Below are positions 15,068 to 20,882 of a stretch of DNA of 31,581 nt, in pieces. Numbering within the stretch: position 1 is the first letter of the stretch; every line of letters begins with the position of its first letter. The notes under the pieces are model-generated. The model was not told where the DNA came from, made no database searches, and was given only the letters and a program-made list of their open reading frames with translations. The DNA comes from Lentihominibacter faecis (lineage in GTDB: Bacteria; Bacillota; Clostridia; Peptostreptococcales; Anaerovoracaceae). The translations under genes were made by a program, and so were the position numbers. The stretch spans positions 1-31,581 of the forward strand of contig NZ_JACRWC010000042.1 in the NCBI RefSeq assembly GCF_014306095.1, given 5' to 3'.

Positions 15068-15504
15068 CTAGATTAATAGACTGGATCTATCCAGTGGGTC
15101 ATATCATTACGACGGTTAATGCTAGCTATGATCCAAACAAATTATTTAAGAATCAGACATGGGTACGTTTCGCTAATGGGAGAACTTTGGTTGGAGTTGA
15201 TGATTCTGACACAAGCTTTGATACCGTTGAAAAAACGGGCGGTGCAAAAACCGTTAAATTAACCGAATCGGAGATGCCCGCACATTCGGGTCATATGTAC
15301 ACAAATACGGGATCCGCATGGGGCGGAAATACGGCTAGGTATCTTAGCTCTGATAAATTAACTGCCTACGGATCAGCAGCACGAGGTTGGAACGTTTATA
15401 ACGGAAATGAGGCACAACCAGCTGGACGTGATCAAGGTGGCAACAAAGCTCACAACAACCTTCAACCGTATATAACCGTATACTTCTGGAAACGTATCGC
15501 ATGA
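15064..15504 (+). CDS. Collar/receptor-binding C-terminal domain, out of frame with the tip protein
   Basis: This 146-residue frame starts at the last G of the G10 run and reads VARLIDWIYPVGHIITTVNA. It continues with KNQTWVRFANGRTLVGVDDSD, then MPAHSGHMY and a C-terminal GGNKAHNNLQPYITVYFWKR (final IA). IYPVG at the start, two His-containing loops and the HNNLQPY.TVYFWKR ending are the signature of tail-collar and baseplate fibre C-terminal domains. No usable ribosome binding site precedes any start codon in this frame: the GTG at 15094 is preceded by AT-rich sequence without GGAG. It is therefore probably made only as a fusion to the upstream protein. Alternatives are a true frameshift mutation or a sequencing error in the homopolymer. 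Confidence 0.75.
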   Translation, partial: VARLIDWIYPVGHIITTVNASYDPNKLFKNQTWVRFANGRTLVGVDDSDTSFDTVEKTGGAKTVKLTESEMPAHSGHMYTNTGSAWGGNTARYLSSDKLTAYGSAARGWNVYNGNEAQPAGRDQGGNKAHNNLQPYITVYFWKRIA

Positions 15505-15516
15505 GAAAGGAGCGGT

Positions 15517-15954
15517 ATGAACGATCAGGAAATATATTTGCTTTTAAAACAAGCCGGAAACAGCCTACAGGCTATTTTTGATTATTTCAAAAAGAAGAAT
15601 AAAATACTATTTGATTCTAGTACATCATGGGATAGCGGAACCAAGACTATAAAAGATATAAGTAAATATAATCTCATTCAAGTTGACTTGGATTTGGGCG
15701 GGGTTAGTGGTATTGCTATAAGACGTAGCGATACTGTATTTACTGGCACTGTGAACGCTAATTATCCATCATGGATGGGTGTTACAGCATTTTTTATGTC
15801 TTTGAACGGAGATTCGTGTAAATTAGATTGGGGATGGGTAAATGTCAACACGCCTGGAGCACCCAATAAATCTTACGGTATTAAACGAATTATAGGCATC
15901 GATCCTATTATTCCCGATTCACTTAGTAACATTATCGGGGGGGGTACTGTTTAA
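15517..15954 (+). CDS. Small tail-fibre-like protein 1
   Basis: The 145-residue protein begins with a helical segment (EIYLLLKQAGNSLQAIFDYF, about 5-24). It is followed by a beta-rich domain with FDSSTSWDSGTKTIKDISKY and an ending KRIIGIDPIIPDSLSNIIGG. A short N-terminal trimerisation helix plus a compact beta domain is the architecture of C-terminal receptor-binding modules of gut-phage tail fibres, here encoded as a separate gene. Base composition is clearly more AT-rich than the tail genes before it. AGAAAGGAGC at 15504-15513 is the ribosome binding site. Its last codons run through a G8 tract (15937-15944). Function is inferred from architecture and position. Confidence 0.65.
   Translation: MNDQEIYLLLKQAGNSLQAIFDYFKKKNKILFDSSTSWDSGTKTIKDISKYNLIQVDLDLGGVSGIAIRRSDTVFTGTVNANYPSWMGVTAFFMSLNGDSCKLDWGWVNVNTPGAPNKSYGIKRIIGIDPIIPDSLSNIIGGGTV
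15937..15944 (+). repeat. Homopolymer of eight G near the end of fibre gene 1
   Basis: Eight G encode Gly-Gly and the first two bases of the third Gly codon, three codons before the stop. Length change would alter only the last residues: +1 frame ends after about 18 codons, and the -1 frame runs as an out-of-frame shadow of the next gene. Confidence 0.9.
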
Positions 15955-15984
15955 CAAGATTTTTAAGAGAGGGGTGCATAGATT

Positions 15985-16308
15985 ATGTACAATCTCTTAA
16001 AGAAAGCCTTCTCAGATATAAAAAATCTAAAGTCCTCAAAGCAAACAAAGAAATGGGTGAAGATCGCAGAAAGCTCTGGAACCATTTCATACAATGCGGA
16101 CAAATACAACGAATTGCTTTTAGTAACATATTTTGGAGGAGTTCGTATCAAGACTTTAATCCCTGTGGTGACATTAACAAGCAGTGCTCAAACACATTTT
16201 GTAGGGACATACAATTCCGTAATTTATGTGAATATAAGCAAAACAGCCATATCGGTATCCAAACAACCAACTGGTTACACGGCCGAATTAATTCTTTACG
16301 GCAGATAA
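15985..16308 (+). CDS. Small tail-fibre-like protein 2
   Basis: The 107-residue protein has an N-terminal basic helix (YNLLKKAFSDIKNLKSSK), then a beta domain with KWVKIAESSGTISY, YNELLLVTYFGG and the ending GYTAELILYGR. The GTISY...YNELL...ILYGR layout is common in the C-terminal receptor domains of Firmicutes phage fibres. GAGAGGGG at 15967-15974 lies about ten bases before ATG 15985. Its helix-plus-beta plan is like that of the genes on both sides, although the sequences differ. This suggests an array of alternative or co-assembled receptor modules. Confidence 0.65.
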   Translation: MYNLLKKAFSDIKNLKSSKQTKKWVKIAESSGTISYNADKYNELLLVTYFGGVRIKTLIPVVTLTSSAQTHFVGTYNSVIYVNISKTAISVSKQPTGYTAELILYGR

Positions 16309-16327
16309 AAGAAATGGGGTGGTGCGT

Positions 16328-16711
16328 ATGAGAATATTCACCATCTTAAAGAAGTTGTGCACCAAAACAAAGGTTGACTATATCGTATCGCAAGGAATCT
16401 CCGGAGACTGGTTCTATAGGAAATGGGCATCCGGATATTGTGTGTTATATGGTTGCGGTACTGCTACTGCCAGCTATGTTCAAACATGGAACGGCATGTA
16501 TCATTGCACTGTACATGTTAATCTTCCGTTTTCGGTTAGTAGCGGACGAATGTTTTACAATTCGCAAGTTGATACTGGATTTGGTATATCGGCAAATCAA
16601 TCCGGGACAAGATGGGATGCAGCAATTAAAAAAGTACAGTTAGACTCCCTTGGATCTCAAAAGGCAGGGTCGTTCGGTTATACAATTCACATATTTGGTA
16701 AGTGGAAATAA
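16328..16711 (+). CDS. Small tail-fibre-like protein 3
   Basis: From the ATG at 16328 the protein has 127 residues: a short helix (RIFTILKKLCTKTK), then VDYIVSQGISGDWFYRKWAS and a beta domain ending in FGYTIHIFGKWK. The QG.SG.W.YRKW motif and GKWK ending are typical of C-terminal domains of tail fibres and spikes, usually attached to a much longer shaft. Here the domain stands alone. A GTG at 16319 could add three residues, but GGGGTGG at 16316-16322 is better placed for the ATG. A strong terminator follows, so this gene closes the tail transcript. The receptor role is an inference. Confidence 0.68.
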   Translation: MRIFTILKKLCTKTKVDYIVSQGISGDWFYRKWASGYCVLYGCGTATASYVQTWNGMYHCTVHVNLPFSVSSGRMFYNSQVDTGFGISANQSGTRWDAAIKKVQLDSLGSQKAGSFGYTIHIFGKWK

Positions 16712-16723
16712 ACAGTTTATAAG

Positions 16724-16747
16724 CAGGGAATACGCCCTGTTTTTTTT
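16724..16747 (+). terminator. Terminator closing the tail module
   Basis: CAGGG at 16724-16728 pairs with CCCTG at 16735-16739 (loop AATACG), followed by eight T. It separates the tail genes from the lysis genes. I do not see an obvious promoter in the remaining 30 bases before the holin, so read-through may supply lysis transcripts. Confidence 0.8.
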
Positions 16748-16778
16748 AGTACATTTTTTTGAAAGTGAGGTATGAAAA

Positions 16779-17048
16779 ATGAAAAACGAAACAGTAAGAG
16801 CAGTTATCAGATTAATCGTGACAGCGATGTTAATGGTGAATATGTGTCTGACGCTGGCGGGAAAGAATCCGATCCCATTTGACGAAGCGCAGTTCACAGA
16901 ATTTCTGACAATGTGTGCGGCTGGTCTGTCTACTCTGTGGATCTGGTGGAAGAACAACAATGTTACTTCCAAGGCACAGGAAGCACAGGGGTACAAAAAG
17001 GCACTTGAGGAAGATGGAGATGGAAGCGATTCTCAGGAGGTAGAGTAA
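16779..17048 (+). CDS. Holin, SPP1 family
   Basis: The 89-residue protein has two hydrophobic segments (about 8-28 and 44-58), with the family signature LSTLWIWWKNNNVTSKAQEA just after the second, and an acidic C-terminus. Holins permeabilise the membrane at the end of infection and let the endolysin reach the cell wall. GTGAGG upstream and the location before the endolysin agree. Its stop overlaps the next start by one base (TAATG), which implies translational coupling. Confidence 0.88.
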   Translation: MKNETVRAVIRLIVTAMLMVNMCLTLAGKNPIPFDEAQFTEFLTMCAAGLSTLWIWWKNNNVTSKAQEAQGYKKALEEDGDGSDSQEVE

Positions 17049-17374
17049 TGATCAAAAAAGCAATGTTATCTCAGCCTATGGCTGGCAAAACTGACGAAGA
17101 AATCGTAGCGACAAGAGAAGCGGCTATCAAGGCACTTGAAGCGGAAGGGTATGAGATTGTAAACACACTTTTCACAGACGAATGGTACAGTAGCGAGTCC
17201 ATGAAAGAGCGAGGCGTTGTTCAGATTCCACTTTGCTTCCTTGCAAAATCTCTTGAGAACATGAGCTTATGTCACGCAGCGTATTTCTGCAAAGGCTGGG
17301 AGAATGCCAGAGGCTGTCGCATCGAGCATGAGGCGGCAAAGGAATATGGACTTAAAATCATTTATGAGGAATAG
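17048..17374 (+). CDS. DUF4406-like protein (nucleoside 2-deoxyribosyltransferase fold)
   Basis: The 108-residue protein begins KKAMLSQPMAGKTDEEI, the signature of DUF4406 proteins. These are related by fold to nucleoside 2-deoxyribosyltransferases and occur widely in phage genomes, where a role in nucleotide salvage or modification is assumed but not shown. ENMSLCHAAYFCKGWENARG and EHEAAKEYGLKI complete the family pattern, with the conserved acidic residue in the EHE motif. Its place inside the lysis block, coupled to the holin, is unusual, because these genes more often sit with replication genes. No signal peptide is present, so it should act in the cytoplasm. Confidence 0.8.
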   Translation: MIKKAMLSQPMAGKTDEEIVATREAAIKALEAEGYEIVNTLFTDEWYSSESMKERGVVQIPLCFLAKSLENMSLCHAAYFCKGWENARGCRIEHEAAKEYGLKIIYEE

Positions 17375-17386
17375 GAGGTGCTGACA

Positions 17387-18100
17387 ATGTTAACAGTAAC
17401 TCAGTACCAGAGAGGTTTAGCGCATTATTACGGATGCTACAAAGGTAAAATAGACGGCAAGGCGGGTCCTGCTACAAAAGCGGCGGTAAAGAAGTTCCAG
17501 AAGCTCCGCGGGCTGGTGCAGGACGGTAAGTACGGTCCTAAGACAAACGCTGAACTGGTAGCTGTCGTAAAATTGATCCAGGCGATCGTAGGCGTGAAGC
17601 AGGATGGAAAGTGCGGTCCTACTACCGTAGCCGCCATCAAGGCGAAACAGAAAGCATGGGGTCTGGTTCAGGACGGAATCTGTGGTCCTAAATTCTGGGG
17701 CAGATACAATGGTAACGGCGCGGCTACAGCTTCCGGCGGATCCAGTGCTCACTTCCGCAAATCGGAATTCAAATGCAAGTGCGGCGGTCGTTACTGCAAC
17801 GGCTACCCAGCAGGCAATACTAACGCAAAACTGCTGAATATCCTGGAAAAAATCCGGGCGCATTACGGCCGGCCGGTCAATATCAGATCCGGGCAGCGGT
17901 GCAATAGGCATAATGCGCAGGTTGGCGGAAACAAGAATTCGTCTCACAAAAAAGGCAAGGCTGCGGATATCTACATCAAGGGCGTTTGCGATACGGCAGC
18001 AGGAAGAAAGCAGGTTGTACAGCTGGCCTATAAGTACGGTGCGAAGTACTCCTACGCCAATACAAGGCAGATGGGGACATCGGTACACATCAACGTGTAG
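17387..18100 (+). CDS. Endolysin: two peptidoglycan-binding repeats plus M15 (VanY-like) peptidase
   Basis: From ATG 17387 the protein has 237 residues. The N-terminal half has two tandem PG_binding_1-like repeats (YKGKIDGKAGPATKAAVKKF and KQDGKCGPTTVAAIKAKQKA; a third partial GLVQDGICGP). A Gly/Ser linker leads to a Peptidase_M15_3 domain with FKCKCGGRYC, RSGQRCNRHN and zinc ligands His187 and Asp194 (SSHKKGKAADIYIKG) and His234 (SVHINV). It should cut peptide bonds in the peptidoglycan stem or cross-bridge. A GTG at 17378 lies inside AGGAGG (17373-17378) and cannot be the start; the ATG eight bases downstream fits. There is no signal peptide, so export depends on the holin. Confidence 0.93.
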   Translation: MLTVTQYQRGLAHYYGCYKGKIDGKAGPATKAAVKKFQKLRGLVQDGKYGPKTNAELVAVVKLIQAIVGVKQDGKCGPTTVAAIKAKQKAWGLVQDGICGPKFWGRYNGNGAATASGGSSAHFRKSEFKCKCGGRYCNGYPAGNTNAKLLNILEKIRAHYGRPVNIRSGQRCNRHNAQVGGNKNSSHKKGKAADIYIKGVCDTAAGRKQVVQLAYKYGAKYSYANTRQMGTSVHINV

Positions 18101-18109
18101 GAGGGCGGC

Positions 18110-18451
18110 ATGAGCGACATAACATGGATGCAGGTGTTGGCCCTTATGATCGGCTCCGGGGGTATTACTTCCGGAGCCGTTGCCATTACCATGAAATTGA
18201 TTGATCGAAATTCAATCACAAAACGGACGCTGGCAGTGCTGTCATACGGGGCGTTATCGGACAAAATAGAAAAACTGCTAGATCAGGATTTCGCAACTCC
18301 GGAGCAGCGGAAAGAATTAGAAGAATTTTGGAAAGTCTACAAGGCCCACGGCTGGAATGGGGACATGGATGCGAGAATAGCTAAGGTTCACGCGTTGCCG
18401 ACAAAGGATTTGCGCGAAGGGAAAACGCCAAAGGCACGGGATCAGGCATGA
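18110..18451 (+). CDS. Small phage membrane protein after the endolysin (possible second holin or regulator of lysis)
   Basis: The 113-residue protein has one hydrophobic N-terminal segment (WMQVLALMIGSGGITSGAVA, about 6-25). A basic stretch and a soluble helical domain follow, with KELEEFWKVYKAHGWNGDMD and ARIAKVHALPTKDLR. The GWNG...LPT pattern occurs in small one-helix proteins at the right end of Firmicutes prophages. I do not know a proven function; a holin accessory or antiholin is possible from location. GGAGGGC upstream of ATG 18110 is its ribosome binding site. It is the last phage gene, 36 bases before the tRNA fragment. Confidence 0.7.
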   Translation: MSDITWMQVLALMIGSGGITSGAVAITMKLIDRNSITKRTLAVLSYGALSDKIEKLLDQDFATPEQRKELEEFWKVYKAHGWNGDMDARIAKVHALPTKDLREGKTPKARDQA

Positions 18452-18487
18452 ATCAACGTAATTGTTGGAATTTAGCCATCCTTTTTT

Positions 18488-18534
18488 AGCTTCCCAAGCT
18501 GAAGTTGTGGGTTCGATTCCCATCATCCGCTCCA
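18488..18534 (+). tRNA. 3' fragment of tRNA-Gly(CCC) forming the right attachment site (attR)
   Basis: The sequence reads from the anticodon arm (AGC TTCCCAA GCT, anticodon CCC) through the variable loop and the T arm (GTGGG TTCGATT CCCAT) to the acceptor strand CATCCGC, discriminator T and encoded CCA. The 5' half is missing: upstream is phage sequence. This is what remains to the right when a phage integrates in the 3' half of a tRNA gene and rebuilds an intact copy at attL. The intact tRNA-Gly should lie at the left end of the prophage, outside the window. Confidence 0.9.
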
Positions 18535-18540
18535 CATTGA

Positions 18541-18574
18541 AAAGCCTGCAATTTCAACGATTGCGGGCTTTTTT
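18541..18574 (+). terminator. Terminator of the tRNA-Gly transcript
   Basis: AAAGCCTGCAAT at 18541-18552 pairs with ATTGCGGGCTTT at 18560-18571 (12 bp with one G-T wobble), followed by TTTT. It begins six bases after the tRNA CCA and would originally end the tRNA transcript. Confidence 0.85.
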
Positions 18575-18593
18575 ATTGCCTACAAAAAGGAAC

Positions 18594-18624
18594 GTTTTAC
18601 CCCTGTTTTACCCTGGTTTTGCCC
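18594..18624 (+). repeat. Three direct repeats GTTTT(A/G)CCC phased at 11 bp, beside attR
   Basis: GTTTTACCC begins at 18594, 18605 and, as GTTTTGCCC, at 18616, so the spacing is exactly one helical turn. An inverted repeat TGCCCAT-ATAA-ATGGGCA overlaps the last copy (18620-18637). The stretch from the tRNA fragment to 18737 has no gene. The repeats could be arm sites of a tyrosine integrase or a regulator site; this is not established. Confidence 0.6.
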
Positions 18625-18737
18625 ATATAAATGGGCACCCGAGTGGGCAGCTGGACAGGTGGTTTTGCATGATCTGGTATCTTAAAGAAAACTTAAGACA
18701 ATCTTTACTACGTGTGGTGCCTTTTCTGAAATGGGTG

Positions 18738-18746
18738 TGCTATAAT
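18738..18746 (+). promoter_or_regulatory. Extended -10 promoter of the polysaccharide deacetylase gene
   Basis: TGC-TATAAT at 18738-18746 is a good extended -10 element about 55 bases before the start codon. The -35 region near 18718-18723 is weak. AGAAGGAG at 18781-18788 is the ribosome binding site. Confidence 0.6.
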
Positions 18747-18801
18747 GAATCTGGTGATATAAAATGTTTTAAGTGTCATAGCAGAAGGAGTTGCAGCAAT
18801 T

Positions 18802-20376
18802 ATGAGAGAATATAAGAACGAAAAGAATCATGATATCATAGAGGATAAAACGGATGAGATGGACGATGTCCACTTAGATATAGATGAGATGGACGAGATC
18901 CTTGATGATTTTGAACCCGGCAATATCACACCAAAGCACACACTAAAGCAGAAAAAAAAGCGGCGGATCTTGCTTCTTATATTTTGCGTACTGCTGGTCG
19001 TAACGGGAGTCGTTGTGACGATGGCAGTGCTTTCTACCAATGTCTATCAGGATGATGCTGAATTCAAGTCTTATGCGGACAAGCAGTTCCGGGAGGATAA
19101 GCTGTTTGAAATCAACGGAAAAACGGAAAAAGTTTATGAATACGGGTCACCGATTTCCTATGCCGCCGACTATGATGTTATCGATAATGAGCCGGTGAAT
19201 GCATTCCGACAGAAACAGATCGACAGGATCACGGCAGATTATAAAGCGGCGCAGGAGTCTGCAGAAGCACAGCGTGCAGAAGAAAATAAAGACAATAAGA
19301 AATACAAGGCTCCAGCAGAAGCTCTCATTCTCAGTTCGGCGACATATCAGTCAGATAACGGTGCGGTGAGCATAGTGATCAGTACCAGAGAAAGCCAGGA
19401 GCAGAAGAAGGATATGGTGGACACAACATCAGCCTTGTATACTTATCTGGTCTCTGAAAAAACGGGGAATGTCATTTATCCGGAGCAAATGTTCGTGCCG
19501 GAATATCGGACGCTCTGTGCAGCATATTTTGCAGAATATTTGAAGAAGGAATACAAGAGTGATGAACTGGTGGATGGCTGGGAAAGCCATGTGACAGCAG
19601 ATGCGGTCAACTTCAACAAGTTCACAGTATCGGAAAAATTTGTTACATTTTATTTCGATCCGGGAACGATCCTGGATGCGTCAAAGGGAACGCTGGCTGT
19701 CAAGGTATCAAAATCTGATCTCAATGGCATCATGCGGGATCAGATCGCGGAACGTTATATCGATCCTGACCGTCCAATGGTAGCCCTTACATATGACGAC
19801 GGCCCGGGAGATGCCAGCGAGACGAAGATCCTGGACTGTCTGGAACAGAATGGTGCAGTAGCTACATTCTTTTATACCGGAACTCGTGCGACAAAACGGC
19901 CGGATCAAATCAAACGTGCGAAAACTTTGGGATGTGAGATGGGAAATCATTCCTGGAACCATCCTCAATTAACCAAGATTTCTCCAGAGGCAGCGCAGGA
20001 CCAGCTGACTAGAACCAATGATGCGGTACAGGCAGCCTGCGGTTCTGCTCCTACGGTATTTCGTCCATGTTATGGAGCCACGAATGACACCGTCAATTCT
20101 CTGGCTCAGATGCCGGTCATCATGTGGAGCATCGATACACTGGACTGGAAAACAAAGGATGCACAGAAGACCTTTGACTGTATCAAAACAAAAGCAGATC
20201 AAGGCAAGCTGGATGGCAAGATCGTGCTGATGCACTCGATCCATGAGCCAACTGCAGAAGCAACAGAAATGATAGTGCCGTGGCTGAAGGAAAACGGGTA
20301 TCAGATGGTCACCGTCAGTGAACTGATCAAGTATAAGCGCGGAGAAGATCCTCAAAACGGTAAAGTATATTTTTGA
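18802..20376 (+). CDS. Membrane-anchored NodB-type polysaccharide/peptidoglycan deacetylase (PdaC-like)
   Basis: The 524-residue protein has an acidic cytoplasmic N-terminus (1-50), a basic stop KKKRR and one membrane segment (about 55-78). A DUF3298/RsiV-like extracytoplasmic domain follows (about 150-315, with VSIVISTRESQEQ and DGWESHVTADAVNFNKF), then a C-terminal NodB domain (about 325-510). NodB motifs are present: TYDDGP with Asp332/Asp333, the metal-binding HSWNH (His383, His387), RPCYGA and MWSIDTLDW, and LMHSIH. The usual RPPYG is RPCYG here. This domain order is that of Bacillus PdaC, which removes acetyl groups from cell-wall sugars and so affects lysozyme resistance. It is the first host gene after the prophage. 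The substrate (GlcNAc or MurNAc) is not resolved. Confidence 0.92.
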   Translation: MREYKNEKNHDIIEDKTDEMDDVHLDIDEMDEILDDFEPGNITPKHTLKQKKKRRILLLIFCVLLVVTGVVVTMAVLSTNVYQDDAEFKSYADKQFREDKLFEINGKTEKVYEYGSPISYAADYDVIDNEPVNAFRQKQIDRITADYKAAQESAEAQRAEENKDNKKYKAPAEALILSSATYQSDNGAVSIVISTRESQEQKKDMVDTTSALYTYLVSEKTGNVIYPEQMFVPEYRTLCAAYFAEYLKKEYKSDELVDGWESHVTADAVNFNKFTVSEKFVTFYFDPGTILDASKGTLAVKVSKSDLNGIMRDQIAERYIDPDRPMVALTYDDGPGDASETKILDCLEQNGAVATFFYTGTRATKRPDQIKRAKTLGCEMGNHSWNHPQLTKISPEAAQDQLTRTNDAVQAACGSAPTVFRPCYGATNDTVNSLAQMPVIMWSIDTLDWKTKDAQKTFDCIKTKADQGKLDGKIVLMHSIHEPTAEATEMIVPWLKENGYQMVTVSELIKYKRGEDPQNGKVYF

Positions 20377-20406
20377 TTGGCATGTATGACAGGAATGTGA
20401 TATAGT
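20377..20406 (+). promoter_or_regulatory. Promoter of the Rrf2 regulator gene
   Basis: TTGGCA at 20377-20382 and TATAGT at 20401-20406 are 18 bp apart, with TG two bases before the -10 (extended type). The promoter begins directly after the deacetylase stop codon. Confidence 0.6.
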
Positions 20407-20455
20407 ATAGGAATAAGACCCCTATGCAAAATCGTATCAAATGGAGAAAGAAAGC

Positions 20456-20854
20456 ATGTTAATTACAAGGAGAAGCGATTATGCAATGCGTATTTTTCGT
20501 GCATTGCAGGATGAAAAGGTACATAATGTCAGGGAGATCTGCACAAAAGAGGATATCCCTAAGGCGTTTGCGTACAAGATTTTGCGGGAACTGGAGCAGG
20601 CTGGTTTCGTAAAATCAGAACGCGGTAATCAAGGTGGATATTTATTGAACAGAAAGCTGGAGGATCTGACCATGTACGACGTGATCAGTGTGACGGAAGG
20701 TGATCTGGCCATTTTACACTGCATGAAAGAGGAGTGCAACCGGAATCCGGAAAGCATGCCATGCAAGGTGCATCAGGAAATCGAACGTATCCAGAAGATC
20801 CTGATCGAGGAACTGAAAAAGAAGACGATTGGCGAAATCATGGAAGAAAAGTAA
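20456..20854 (+). CDS. Rrf2-family transcriptional regulator with conserved cysteines
   Basis: From ATG 20456 the 132-residue protein starts MLITRRSDYAMRIFRAL, the usual Rrf2 N-terminus. It contains the winged-helix DNA-binding domain with IPKAFAYKILRELEQAGFVK and RGNQGGYLL. Cys89, Cys94 and Cys103 lie in the region where IscR-type and NsrR-type members bind an iron-sulfur cluster, although the spacing differs from Escherichia coli IscR. It may sense Fe-S status, nitric oxide or redox state. An upstream in-frame ATG at 20441 is less likely, because GGAGAAAG at 20443-20450 is the ribosome binding site. No clear partner gene is adjacent. Targets cannot be named from this window. Confidence 0.88.
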   Translation: MLITRRSDYAMRIFRALQDEKVHNVREICTKEDIPKAFAYKILRELEQAGFVKSERGNQGGYLLNRKLEDLTMYDVISVTEGDLAILHCMKEECNRNPESMPCKVHQEIERIQKILIEELKKKTIGEIMEEK

Positions 20855-20856
20855 AA

Positions 20857-20882
20857 ACGCAGACTGTTACTTTAGTCTGCGT
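20857..20882 (-). terminator. Terminator of rluA (minus strand), containing its stop codon
   Basis: ACGCAGACT at 20857-20865 pairs perfectly with AGTCTGCGT at 20874-20882. On the minus strand the hairpin is followed by TTTTT (20852-20856). The rluA stop codon (20867-20869) lies in the loop. Confidence 0.8.

Larger units (their letters stand above)
1..18534 (+). mobile_element. Siphovirus-type prophage, right part (left end outside window)
   Basis: All genes from 259 to 18451 lie on one strand in the head-tail-lysis order of long-tailed phages. The block ends at a 47-bp 3' fragment of a tRNA-Gly gene, which marks the right attachment site. Terminase, portal, integrase, repressor and replication genes are not in the window and must lie to the left. 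The 996-residue tape measure predicts a tail near 150 nm, using the usual rule of about 1.5 angstrom per residue. The structural and lysis genes are intact apart from the G10 interruption at 15055-15064, so this part does not look decayed. Whether the whole element is inducible cannot be judged from this window. Confidence 0.95.

Noticed and set aside
15094..15504. GTG at 15094 as an independent start for the collar domain
   Set aside because: No Shine-Dalgarno sequence, and the conserved IDWIYPVG lies before or at this codon in the same frame; the frame is open back to the G10 tract.
16053..16331. Open frame overlapping fibre gene 2 in another register, reachable by -1 slip at G8
   Set aside because: It is the out-of-frame reading of fibre gene 2; product has no fibre-like pattern, so G8 slippage is unlikely to make a meaningful fusion.
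17378..17386. GTG start for the endolysin
   Set aside because: It overlaps the AGGAGG ribosome binding site that serves the ATG at 17387.
18462..18815. Plus-strand 117-codon frame across attR
   Set aside because: It runs through the tRNA fragment, its terminator and the deacetylase promoter, so it is not a gene.
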